DNA of 64,000 nucleotides from Celoporthe dispersa (lineage: Eukaryota > Ascomycota > Sordariomycetes > Diaporthales > Cryphonectriaceae), in contig WAID01000003.1 in assembly GCA_016584495.1 (NCBI GenBank), positions 1,922,001-1,986,000 on the forward strand, given 5' to 3'. This document shows positions 23,476 to 34,500 of the stretch, one piece after another. A model generated the notes under the pieces. That model had not been told where the DNA came from. It searched no databases and saw only the letters and a list, made by a program, of their open reading frames with translations. The position numbers and the translations under genes were made by a program. Each line of letters opens with the position of its first letter. Positions within the stretch are counted from its first letter, which is position 1.

Positions 23476-25238
23476 ATGTCCCTCAATGGCAGGCTGACCA
23501 GCCTGCGCCCCGTCGCCGCCCGCCATGCGAACCGCCGACTACTTGTACCATTACCACTCGTCCGCCCGCAGCGTCGGTGCCTGAACGAATTTATACACAG
23601 AGGTCAGACACACACACACACACGGAGAGAGAGGGGGATGGAGGGAGAGGGAGAGAGGGAGGGAGAGAGAGGGAGAGAAAGAATAGAACAAGAACTTCTT
23701 CTAATACACAAGAAAAGCAGCTGACAGGCGCAAGAGACAGCCCCCGGCGCGGAACCGCAGACCCCTCCACAACCCCACCGACCAGAAGATTCCTTCCGCC
23801 TCGCCGTCAAGGACAACATCGCAACCCTTTCCTCCGATGGCACTACGACCTGTGCCTCGGGAATCCTGGCCAGCCATGCCTCGCCGTTCGAGGCCACGGT
23901 CATCGCCCAGCTCAGGCGACGCGGCGCCGTGGTTGTGGGCAAGACGAACCTGGACGAGTTTGGCATGGGCGGGCACAGCGTGAACTCGGTCTACGGTCCC
24001 GCCGCGCAAGAGGGGTGCAGTGGCACGGATGGGATGCCCGTGAGCTTCAGCGCCGGTGGCAGCTCAGTGGCAGCGCCCTCGCCGTAGCCTCGGGCACTGC
24101 AGACGTCGCGCTCGGCACCGACACGGGCGGCTCCGTGAGGCTGCCGGCGGCGTACTGCGGGGTGTTCGGGTACAAGCCTAGCTATGGAATGATCTCCAGA
24201 TACGGGGTCGTGCCTTATGCAAACAGCCTTGACACGGTTGGGTTCCTAGCTAGGGATGTGCGTAGGATCAGGGCGCTGGTCGTGGATGGGGGATTGTGGG
24301 CGGAACACGACCCGCGTGACCCGACCAGCCTCTCGGCTGCCGCCAGGGTCAGGTGTGCAGCCTCGAGGGACTACTACCGAAAATCTGATGCGGCCGGCCC
24401 GGCTGGGCCGACAGGGAGCGGTTCGCTGCGCCCGCTGACCTTTGGCATCCCGGCAGATTACAACATCGAGGAGCTCGAGCCGTGCGTCCGCCAGGCGTGG
24501 CAGGACACGGCTACCCTCCTGCGCGACAAGATCGGCGCAAGAGCCGTCCCTGTCTTTCTGCCCTCGACCAAGCACGCGCTCTCCGCCTACTATGTCATCG
24601 CCCCCGCCGAGGCCTCCTCGAACCTGGCCAAGTACGACGGTGTCCGGTACGGTCCCAGGCAGCCCGAAATCGAAGGCAGCGGCGCGGGCAACGGCGTCCT
24701 GTACTCGGCCGTACGGGGCCAGGGCTTCGGCGCGGAGGTCAAGCGGCGCATCCTGCTCGGCTCCTACACCCTCAGCTCCGAGGCTATGGACAACTACTTC
24801 GTCCAGGCGCAGAAGGTGCGCCGGCTCGTGCGGAGGGACTTCGACCGGGTCTTCAGGCTGTCGAACCCCCTGCTGGATGAGGACGAGCAGCACTTTGACC
24901 TGGCGGGCCTAGACGAGGGCGTCGCCCTCGAGAACAAGCTCGGCCCGGCGCAAGTGGACTTCCTGCTGTGCCCCACCGCGCCGACGCTGCCGCCGACGTT
25001 GGCGCATGTGCAGGCGCGGCAGGAGAGGAACCCCACCGAGGCGTACATGAACGACGTCCTGACCGTCCCCGCCAGCCTGGCTGGGCTGCCCGCCGTCAGT
25101 ATACCCAGGAGGGTAGCAGGCGGGTCGGGGCCAGGACCAGTGGGCATGATGGGTCTGCAGGTGATTGGACAATACTGGGACGACGCGAGACTGCTCGCTG
25201 CCGCAGAGGCTCTGGCGGCGTTAGACGAGACTCGGTAA
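23476..25238 (+). CDS. HER2: Mitochondrial glutamyl-tRNA(Gln) amidotransferase subunit A (GatA), two apparent frameshifts
   Basis: GatA is the amidase subunit that makes Gln-tRNA(Gln) from Glu-tRNA(Gln) in mitochondria, with GatB and GatF. The ATG at 23476 starts an Arg-rich, acid-free presequence (MSLNGRLTSLRPVAARHANR). The proposed intron is 23603-23727 (GTCAGA...TGACAG) and contains CA and GA repeats. The amidase-signature triad is present: Lys in RLAVKDNIA (about 69), the cis-Ser in SAGGSS (about 155) and the nucleophile Ser in GTDTGGSVRLPA (about 176). Two single-base corrections are needed: one C fewer in 23741-23745 and one base more near 24064-24066, where a stop otherwise follows. 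Corrected length is 1638 nt (545 aa), somewhat longer than yeast Her2 through insertions around residues 240-260. The exon 1 splice is less certain than the rest. Confidence 0.88.
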
Positions 25239-26429
25239 TGGCCAGCCCGCACCGGCTGGCCCGCATATCCATAATACAGGAATCCCGAACCCATTTAGAA
25301 ATGACAATTATCTGTCTGTGCCTTCAGCCTCTCGGCGAGAGCGTTAGTCACGTTATAGGTAGACTAAAACACATAGCACGTGCTGCAGATAGAGTCAAGG
25401 ATAGAATGTGTATGCACTCATTATCTTAAGCAAGAAATATAGAAAAGAAAAGAAAGAAAGAAAAAACAGAAAACCTCCAAAAAAGGTAGCCAAGGACACC
25501 CGCCCCGTTGGGGAATCGAACTGCAGGCCCCGACTGAACGTTCAGCAGGCTATCACGCTAACACGAACATAAGTATGACGTGCTAATGGACCACTCTGCC
25601 AAACACCCACTCGGTAAATTGTTATTCAACCTCGCAACTGGACTTGCTGATAACTGCTAGTTGATCCTGGTGAAGAAGCTTCACACCCTGAGCAAGGACC
25701 ACCCGCAATACCTTTCATGTCTTTGTGTCGATACGCAGGCAGAGAGCCTGCCGTCCAGCTACTCAGACTGCCCCCCCCCCCACCCCAAAACCCCAGCTTT
25801 AACTTCTCGCTGCTGGTAAACTCCTCCTCATCCGCTTTGATCTCAATCTCGGGGGCCTTCGCGGAGGCTTCCTACCAGATGAGACGCCGCCACCCTGCGG
25901 AGCCCCTGTCCAATCAAGTCCTTCTTGAAGAATACAACACATCGTTAGAGCCGCGAGAGGCCTTTTTCACGGAGCCGCCATCGGAAGACTCCACAACAGA
26001 AAGAGGATCCTCAAGGTGTGGACGCCTGGTCTTAGTGGCGAGGTGCATTGCGACCAACAGGTTGACGTGTCTCCCCGGGCAGCTCGATCTGGAGGACTCG
26101 TCCCGAACGGACACCAGGGCAGGCTCTGCCTGTGCATCGGATGGCCAGCAGCAGACCTGGTGTATCGAGGGCTTTTCGTGCCCGACCCACGAGCAGGGTG
26201 AGAATCCATCCGTTCCAGCATGGACGTCCGGTGGTGACCTGCTCGGACCACAACACTAGCGGTGGCCGTACCAACGCCGTTGGGGCCTCGATGAGAGGCG
26301 TGTAGGGTCTCTCTCATATGGGCTGGACATGACCTGCCTCCACCAGGCTTCCGATTCCGAACTGCGCTAATGAGCTCACAGGGGCATGTTGGTCTGCCCT
26401 CTTCGCTCCATGTCGCTCAGATGTTCCTC
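25239..26429. other. Intergenic region with a tRNA-like sequence
   Basis: About 1.2 kb between the facing ends of GatA and PRP38. It contains the 3' UTRs, an A-rich stretch at 25430-25480, and the tRNA-like element listed separately. Open frames at 25717-26317 are low-complexity with no family features. Confidence 0.5.
25503..25612 (-). tRNA. Degenerate tRNA-like sequence (possible pseudogene)
   Basis: On the minus strand there is a perfect A-box-like string TGGCAGAGTGG and, about 80 nt downstream, a B-box-like string AGTTCGATTCC. Their wide spacing would require an intron or a long variable arm. A self-complementary 12-mer CTGAACGTTCAG could form a class II variable arm, and CTGCTGA could be a Ser(GCT) anticodon loop. 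However, I cannot pair the acceptor stem, and the T stem has two mismatches, so it is more likely a decayed tRNA than a working one. Confidence 0.35.
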
Positions 26430-27262
26430 TCAAGGACTACGGTCTCGGCTCTCAGGCGTGTCTTCCCGGCCGGCCTCCATCTGACCGCCCGATCCTTCCT
26501 CGTCATCACCACGGCCACTCCTCTCGGGATCACTCCTCCCCTCCCGATAGTCCCCGTTCTCACTCCCGCGGCCGCCTTCCTCCATGCTCACGTCCTCGTC
26601 CTTCCTCTTCCCCTCATCGTCTTCCTCCTCCTCCTCCTCCTCCTCCAGCAGATCCTCAATATCGCCCAGCGGGCTGACCCTCGGCTCCAGCTCGTCCAGG
26701 TCCTCCAGCAGGTCGCGTTTCGGCATCTTCCACAGGCTCGTACCGCAGACCCTGTCCTTGACGAGCAGGTCGTCGACGAACTCGTCCATATAGGTAAGGG
26801 TGGAGCCGGCGCGGCCCTTGCGGCGCAGCTTCCGGCGGTCCTCGAGGTAGGGCTCGAGCAGGGTGTAGACGTCGCGGGCGCGGCGGGTCAGGCGGATGTA
26901 GAAGACGGCGAGGGCGCGCAGGTACTTGAAGCGGTCGCCGCCGAAGCGGAGGTACTCGCGAAGGACGTCGTCGGGGGCGCGAGCTGCAGCAGCTTGAAGG
27001 CGAGGCACAGGAACGGGGTGGGCCGCTGGGCGGAGCCGTAGGTGCCGCCTATGAAGCGCACATGGTCGGCGACGCGGTCGACGATGTCGGCCTCGTTGAC
27101 CGCGAAGCACTGCTCCTTGAAGAAGTACGAGTCGACGATCCGCTCGCGCACCGCCTTCTCCATGATGGTCGCCGGGTTGAGGCCGTTGGGCGCCAGGGTG
27201 GCGCTGCTACCTCGCTCGTCGAGGAAGCGCCGCTCGTCGGCTCGGTGGGTTCGCTCGCTCAT
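26430..27262 (-). CDS. PRP38: Pre-mRNA-splicing factor Prp38, one apparent frameshift
   Basis: Prp38 is a U4/U6.U5 tri-snRNP-associated factor needed for spliceosome activation. The PRP38 domain covers about residues 20-190: ERIVDSYFFKEQCFAVNEAD, VRFIGGTYGSAQRPTPFLCL, and after the break LREYLRFGGDRFKYLRALA and YIRLTRRARDVYTLLEPYL. An acidic C-terminal tail follows, with a run of Glu near residue 212 encoded by a TCC repeat on the plus strand. The frame breaks at the C run corresponding to plus 26973-26977, where one more base joins LAFKLLQLAP to DDVLREYL. Corrected length is 834 nt (277 aa), single exon. The start at 27262 (MSERTHRADERRFLDERG) is typical. It is divergent from the 27927 gene. 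Confidence 0.9.
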
Positions 27263-27285
27263 CTTGGGAGGGAGTCGCTGGAGAG

Positions 27286-27316
<31 letters not shown>

Positions 27317-27926
27317 GGTTGGGTCCTCCTTGCCGGCGCTGAATGGCGTCGAGTTGTGTGAGGAGGGGTGAGACCAGTTGAGACTGTCCCAGCAGTAGAT
27401 GGTGTTGCCCGTCTGATCGAGTCAGGCGGATCAAGAAGGCTCTGTGGCCCGTAGCTCGTCTGCCTTCCCCGGATTTTTTCCTCTCAGCCCCGAGCAAGGT
27501 CTGGGGATGCCGCAAGCACGATGCACGATGTACGCCAGCTAAAAAGCTGCAGGCCTGCTGCAGAAGGGTGGGCCCCCACCAGGGATGTAGGTCTTATCGA
27601 TAAGGCTAACAGCAGCCCGTTACCGTGGCGGCCTTGTTTGTTAGATTGCCCGTTTGGGGAGGTGACGCAACCCACACACACCACACACACACACACAAGC
27701 AGCCCCAGCCACCGGGGTTTCCCGCCCGTCGACTCTTCAGCCTTACACGCGACGGATCCCACTTTCAGCAGCAAAACAGTTCAACCCGCTGCACCCTCCC
27801 GCCCGCCTCAAGTCTCGAATCTCCCGTCCTTCAACTTCTTCGATGTTACACCTCTGCACGTCTTCTGTGTAGAAGAAAAAGAGAAAAGAAAGGGAAAGAA
27901 AGAAAAAACACAAAAGAGAGAGGACC
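27263..27926. promoter_or_regulatory. Divergent promoter between PRP38 and the 27927 gene
   Basis: 664 bp between opposed start codons. It contains a GA tract (27295-27316) just upstream of PRP38 and a CA tract (about 27673-27700). No coding sequence is supported. Confidence 0.55.
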
Positions 27927-28717
27927 ATGTTGCTCACGTCGTCACAAGTCTCCGTCGCCATATCCTCCGCAATTGGTATGTAGTGCTTGCTCCCTCCCCC
28001 ACCAAGTTTCCTATGCTTTCTACACCCACCCACTCATGCATGTATGATACCCTCTCGACTAACCCATCCTCTCTCTCCTCTCCAGTCGTCGCCTTCACGG
28101 CTGCGCTCTTCCTCAGCGGCTATGCCATCCAGCAGAGAACAGTACGCCACCTGCGCGCTGCGATCAGGCCCGACACCTCGCCGCAGATCTACCTCCCCGA
28201 CCGGTTCCGAGACGACACGACCGAGCTGGCAGACGGGACAATTGTCATGTTGGACGAGTACGGCCGGCCGGTCAGGCTGAAGTCAGGGCGTGTCAGCATC
28301 GGGAGGGGCTCTGCTCCTGTCCGCGGCCAGGAGGTGGACGGCAGCGAGGACAATAATGAGCTTGAGGAGGTGGTCGACATTGAGGTCCAGGAGACGCTGC
28401 CAGAGGTCCTGGACCAACAAGAGCAGGTCGTATTTGCCGACGACAGCCCTACAGCGGATGGGGAGGCCGGCGACGAGGCCGGCGGGGAGGAGCAGCAACA
28501 ACAACCAGCCCAGGAAAAGCCAGTGCAGGCGCCGCCGCAGCCAGCACCGTGGGAACTCAGGCGGGAGGATATGCCGGAGGACAAGTCTGCTCCGAGCCCA
28601 AGCGGAGAGGGCGAGAAGCCCATTAGCAGGGCAGAGCGCAGGAGGCTGATCAAGGAGGAGATCCAGAAGCTATCGCAGGGCGAAGAGCCGCTTTATTACC
28701 AGCGACGCCTGTGGTAA
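27927..28717 (+). CDS. Small single-pass membrane protein, hypothetical, two exons
   Basis: The intron 27976-28085 (GTATGT...CTCCAG, 110 bp) joins a short first exon (MLLTSSQVSVAISSAI) to VVAFTAALFLSGYAIQQRTV, giving 226 residues without frame problems. The junction creates one N-terminal transmembrane helix (about residues 8-28) followed by basic residues. A recognisable block, PQIYLPDRFRDDTTELADGT, comes next, then an acidic and Gln-rich linker (about 90-160). The C-terminal helix ISRAERRRLIKEEIQKLSQG ends near YYQRRLW. The N-terminal helix with positive residues behind it could anchor the protein in a mitochondrial or ER membrane. I do not recognise a named family. Confidence 0.78.
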
Positions 28718-29447
28718 GCGGGGCGATCGTCGGGCCCGGGTTGGAAACTGCAAGAGGTTGGGCGGGCTTGTTCTTTTGCACCGAGTGCACTGCTTGGGAC
28801 GGCTGCATCACCGCTGGCTTAGGACCAGCTCGTCACCATGTGTGTATGCGTATATAGACTCACAAGGACCACACCGACGGATCAAGAAGTAACGAATTCA
28901 TGCCTCATGACTATTATTACTCTCTCTTCTGGAAACCTGTAAATCAGTCTGATGCAATCTGCCTAGCCGATTTTCCATTCCGTTGTTCCCTTACCTTCTC
29001 TCCCCCATCTCATGGATTAATTGATACTGATTATTCGATTCCGTGTCCAGCACAGAGGCTTCTTGATCGTTACAAAGCCAATGGTCAAAGATGAGTTTGT
29101 TTTTTCTTCCTCGAAACATGACCGCGCGCCCAAAAAGCAACAAAAAAGAAAATGACTCCGCAGACGCCAATGACCTCCCATCCTTGAGAATCTCATGACC
29201 GGCCCATTGATCCCCAGTAGTACACCTTGTTGTCGCCCATCCCATCCAGCACCTTTTTGCAAGTCAACCCTGTGTCCCGTTGGGATCCTCCGCAGGGCGG
29301 GCGGGCGGACGGAGATCCAATCCACATAGAGGAGCCGCCTCGGGTGAGCGGGTTGACTCGGCGTCATTTCATGGTCGTGATAGTTGTTGATGTTTCTTCG
29401 CCTCTCCGATGATGGCCTGTCGAGGCTGAGAGGAGCAGAGAGCCCAT
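28718..29447. other. Intergenic region, no gene seen
   Basis: About 0.7 kb between the convergent ends of the 27927 gene and the small minus-strand gene. Short open frames only. Confidence 0.55.
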
Positions 29448-29781
29448 CTAGTTCTTGTATCGAGGGTCCACCCGGACAGTCCTGCCCGACGACGGCTCGT
29501 GGGGGCGCTGATGCTGTCTCCTGGGAACGTCGACGGCAGAGCCCTTGGAGCGGTGGGCGTCCTCGGGCAGCAGCCCGTCACTCATCGAGGCGCCGCTCTT
29601 GAGGGCGAGGCACAGCTTGCAGCGATCACCGAAGCGGCTGACGACATTGTGGCAGTTCAGGGAGCCCTGCGCAGGTTGTATGGTCAGCATAGTTACTATC
29701 GTGGTGGTGGTGGTGTTGTCATTGAACGTCTCGTCCGCCACGATCAGGGCTTACATAGTAGTTTGCGCAATATGAAGACAT
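29448..29781 (-). CDS. Small cysteine-containing protein, two exons
   Basis: This 81-residue protein is inferred from splice structure. Exon 1 (29781-29755) encodes MSSYCANYY. The intron is 29754-29667 (88 bp, GTAAGC...TGCGCAG). Exon 2 (29666-29448) begins GSLNCHNVVSRFGDRCKLCL. The four cysteines, with a closing CxxC, look like a small metal-binding knuckle; the remainder is basic and polar (HRSKGSAVDVPRRQHQRPHE). No signal peptide is visible, so it is probably intracellular. A TATATA sequence at about 29853-29858 lies on the minus strand some 75 nt upstream of the ATG, where a TATA box would be expected. No family is recognised, and the call rests on these structural signs. Confidence 0.55.
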
Positions 29782-29852
29782 CTTGGGATTTGTGGTATGT
29801 GAGATGTGATGGGAAGGAAGATCGGTCACAAGGGATCTCGATCGACTGGTGG

Positions 29853-29858
29853 TATATA
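29853..29858 (-). promoter_or_regulatory. Putative TATA box of the small cysteine gene
   Basis: TTATATAC on the minus strand about 75 nt upstream of the start codon at 29781. Position fits a fungal core promoter; function is inferred. Confidence 0.45.
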
Positions 29859-31523
29859 AGGCGAGTCGAGCGGTCAGGCTTGAGAGGGAGGGTGTGAGCC
29901 AAGATAGCTTGGTGGCGGGACGATGTTACTCCTCCTATGTGTGGAGAGAAAGAGAGCGAGAGAGAGAGAGAGAGAGAAGAGAGATGGATGGATGGATGGA
30001 ATCAAGGAATACGATGTTGTATTGCACCGCTTCTACTGTCTGAGAGTAATGTCGTGGGAAGATGGAGGGAAGAAGGAGAAGAGGCGAGGGAGAGGAGCAG
30101 GAGGCCAGAAAGCCATCCACGGAGCCTTCCTTCCTTTATGTATACACCAGACCAGCCCCAGCCCTACCTTCCCTATCAATAACTATGATACACTCTTGTC
30201 TCTCCTTCCCCTACTCAAAGGGAGGACGGGGGACAGAAGAAAAGTAAGACCAAGTTGCGCCCAGGCGGTACCTAGCAGACGATAGTACACAGGCGGTACC
30301 AATGAGAAAAAAATAAATAATAAAAAAAGAGGCCCCCCTTCAGAGGCCCGAGTCAGGGAAGGCCCCGGAAAGGCAAAAGAAGAAGAAGAAGAAGAAAAAG
30401 CAAACAAGAAGGGCCCCATCCCCATTCCTCGCCCAAATCACTCGAGAGCTTGTTCTCCTAACCATGGCGCCCCCCCCCCCTGGTCGCGAGACACACCCAC
30501 CCACACACCCATTACATCGCCACAACCCACCACCACAGGGAAGACGTTCAGGGTCTGCCCGTGTTTGACGCGATGCAGTGCAGAAGTCTAGACGCCTCCC
30601 TAGCCCCGTTCCCGCCCAGTGAACACCACCCCAGTCCGACGCCATCTTTCATGTTCCCGCTTTTTATTTTTATTTTTTTTCTTGGTCTTTTTTTTTTCTT
30701 TTTCTTTTTTTTCACTCCTCCCCTCCTTTCCCGAGATAACTGGTACATATTATAGTACATGGCCCTTCGGTCGGCGGTAAGAGAGTCTTGCGTGTACATA
30801 CGAGCCTGGGAACACGCCATGGTTGATGTCATTCCTGCTTGCTATGGCAATTCTATATCTGTACTATAACAGTAGGCTGTGTGATACTCCGCAACGCGCG
30901 TGGACCCGATCGATTGCGCCTTCGCTCATCATCATAGGGAGAGATCTGTGAACTATTTTTACTTTTTCCTCTTCTTTTTTTTCCGCCGTCAAGGGAAAAG
31001 AGGACACACACACAGAGAGAGAGAGAGAGAGACCTGGTGCTCTGGGGCAGGCAGCACGAGCACGGCTGGAACTCTCTTCTAACTGTGATCAGTGCTGGTT
31101 TTGATTACCCTTAGACCGGCCCGAAGACAACAGACAATAGTACTAGACGAGCAGACGAGATAGGACGGAGATATCTACGGTGAATTCCTTGGGAGATGAG
31201 ACATTTGCTCATACGAACGCTGATCCCACCTCCGGTGCTCTGCTGCAAGAATTAGTTCCCGACCCGCGCAACGACTGCCCTTTGTCCTGATGCGGCAGGG
31301 GAATGAATTTCTCTCCCGGTAGTATCTCTCTCGCTCTCCCTCTTTCTCTGTCTCTTTTTCTCTCTCTGCACGCGGTCTCCTCTTCTCTGGGTTGCAAGGT
31401 TCGACCCTCCGTAGTCATCCCTAGCAGGGACAGAATACGTCAAAGAATCATCCGAAAGTCCTCCTTTCGGCCATGTTTCGTCGGTAAACTCTGCCGAGAC
31501 GGATACACACACTCTCTCTCATT

Positions 31524-31528
<5 letters not shown>

Positions 31529-31558
<30 letters not shown>
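31529..31558 (+). repeat. (AC)15 microsatellite
   Basis: Thirty bases of uninterrupted AC, the longest dinucleotide tract in the window, inside the gene-poor region. Confidence 0.9.
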
Positions 31559-31560
<2 letters not shown>

Positions 31561-34500
31561 GTCTTGAGACGCGCACCCTAGCGCGAACCCACAGTCTTTC
31601 CGCCGCTTTTATGCTTTGCTCGAGCGGGGTGCAAGGGGCATGGGTCTGCTTGGATGCCCGATGGGGCCCCTTTCGGTCCGTGGCTGCATGCGTGAAAGCT
31701 TGACGACGTGGGCCCCAGGAGGCCTTGCCTGGTGCCTGTCTGATAGAAGGAGGGGAGGGGAGCCCTGAACCTTACCAAGCCCAATGACTTATTATAGTAT
31801 TACACTGCGTACTATGTACGCTCATACCAAGTGGCGTAGCACACGGCTATCATAAGCCGGGATAGGATACCCGTGGGGCCTGTTCGTATATGATGCCCAA
31901 TGTGGCCCCTCGTGAGGGAGACCACATGTCTGAGCGGTGGGTTGTCTTCTCTTGGTAGTTTTTTTCTTCTTCTTTCTTTCTCTTTCTCTTTCTCTTTCTG
32001 TTTCGTTCTTCGCTCTCGTGCTGTACGATGTCGCGACGCCGTCTCAGACGAACACTGCAGCCACCGGCCGTCCTCGGGTTGCAGGTTCGTGGGACCCTTA
32101 ATGCGACGACATCGGGGCCGACCGGGAGATGGGAGAGGAGGGCTTTCTTCTAGCCGTGCAACCAACCTGGCGCGCTATGCTGGACATGTTACTAGTCTTA
32201 TCAACATCGCTTCAGAGCGAGCCAGACGGGGGATGTCTGGCGAATAGCAGACGGAGTTTTCTCTTGTGTGTCTGCCTCAGCTTCATACCCGTGGTACAGA
32301 GCACAGTCATAAAGCCTAGGCCTGTGACACTCGGGGACTCGGTCCACCTCTTGTGGGACCACCATTCGCCGGGCAGAGAGACTCCTCACTAAGTAATTAT
32401 AAGAGTCCAGGACTGGGTCTTATGGGTCTTCTACCTTCAGCTTTCAGCTGCTCGATCAACAAGTACCATATCACCCTACACGCACGATGATATATATCCC
32501 TTGCTGAAGAGATCTTCCATCGGGAAGATATTCAATCGACTGCTGACAAGCCGAGTGAGGGACCTACACCCTCGGCATGAACCAAACAGACCGGTGTCAG
32601 CAATACATGCCCAGGCATTCGGGATCATGGCTGTTGCGGTTCCTCCCGCATGATGCATCCGGTGTAGAGCTGGACTCTCCTCTTGCTGTGGCGGGCTCTT
32701 GAGAATCCCAACGTCCACTCACAGGTCTTATCTGTCTGCTACATAATTTAGCAGCCAAGCAAACCAACAAGAACTTGCTTCCCACTGGCGGTTTCTTTGT
32801 CATGGTCGTCCGTTGGCCAGGCCTCGGGAGGTTATTCTTGTCCAGCTTCCTTGCCAAGGCATGAATCAGTTCGAGAGCAGCCCAGGTCTTGTCGAGTCAA
32901 GAAGAGCTCCAGAAATAAGTGAGCTTCCGACGTCACTCGTCTATCCGATGCTGTTTGCGTCCTCTCCACGACCTTGCGGCCTGCTGCTCTCCCTCACCGT
33001 CGTGCCGGCATTGTTGTATGCATGCGTGCGTCGTGCGAGCCAATAAAGCGGACCTCTTTGATGTTGATAATAATTATATAAAAACAATCAACCATGTACT
33101 AATTATAACCATGGTTCATCTCAGTGCCGTCTTGCCTGACATGAGAGTTCGATCTACTCGGGCTAGATTACGTATATCACCTGGGAACGATAGTCATCCC
33201 TCTACCGCCAGCCTGGACGGCTAGCATCTACGATCCCTCATCGCAGGCATATGACTTCTCAGAAACGGCCCGTCTTATGTCTCGTATGCCGGACAGCCTT
33301 CCTAGTCTACCATCCCGGTGCAATTCTGGTCAAGCAAGTTGCATTTTACCTGCTCTGACGCTACATTAGTCTACAATGCACAGCATACAACGGTGGGATT
33401 CATCATCGCCGGTCTAGCACTACATCGGCGGGGATCAGCTCTGTATGCCCCGAGGCAGGCAAGCTCTGGGCAAGAGAGAGAGAGAGAGAGAGAGAGGCCA
33501 ATGCGTTGGGCAGGGCTGCAGCAGGCCAGGGTCTGGAGCTCGGTGGAGGGGCGCAAATAAGCTCCTTCACCGCTGAGGGGAAACCGACTTCGATGTACCA
33601 GAGATCGGGATATCAGTGTATCTCGGCAGCCAGGCTGCCAAACTGCGGAGGAAGAAGAGAAAAAGATCCGAGTCCTGATGTTGGGCATTGTCTTCCCTTT
33701 CCCTCCCTGAGGACTTCCGTCCTCTGTCTCTTGACAGTGCCATTGCTGGCCTAATCCGGAATTCACGATTCCAAGAAAAGTAAACCTTAAAGCACGGCGG
33801 AGGCCTTCCCCCCCCCCGCCCGGGCAAGTACCTATATTATTAGTTTTGTCCTGTGCATTACCATCGTGATACATGCTCGGTTGTCTCTCCAGGGCCTTCC
33901 CCCCCCCCTCCTAGTTGAAACGAAACAACAGCAGCAACCAAAAAAAAAAAAAAAAGAAGGGCTGGCCTCCTCACCCTTCCGGCCCCACTTACTCAAACAC
34001 TTGTCCCTACACAGTACATGCACTTTCGGATCTTCCTCCCCGCTGTCTCGCAACGGAAACGAATGCGGAAACCGGCAACCAAGCCTCCCTGACGGGGGGC
34101 GCCCTTCAGACAACCGATTTCTCGGATCACGATCCACCCAGCTCGCGCACACGACGTTGCAGAAGTGGCCGGCCGTTGTGATGAGCCCTGGCCCCCAGCC
34201 TTGTTCTCGACCTGGGGGTCCCAGGATACGAAAAAGAAGAAAAAAAATATACGGATCGAGTGTAAGTAGCCATGGTAAACTTGCAGCCGGACGACGCAGA
34301 CAGACCGCTTCAATATACAAAGAAAGACTACGAGTCCGTCTTTATCATTATTAGTCAATAATTATGCATCTTGACCGTCCACAGGTGTCTGCTTTTACGG
34401 ATGTCGGGCTTTCACGCGCCGTCAATCCTCTACGTTCGTACGCTTTGGCCTATCTGTGACTTCTTGTGTCTCCTCTAGCCGTACTTATTTACTCTCGGAT

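Noticed and set aside
31500..31560. CRISPR-like or telomeric repeat
   Set aside because: It is a plain AC microsatellite; no spaced direct repeats and no telomere motif occur in the window.
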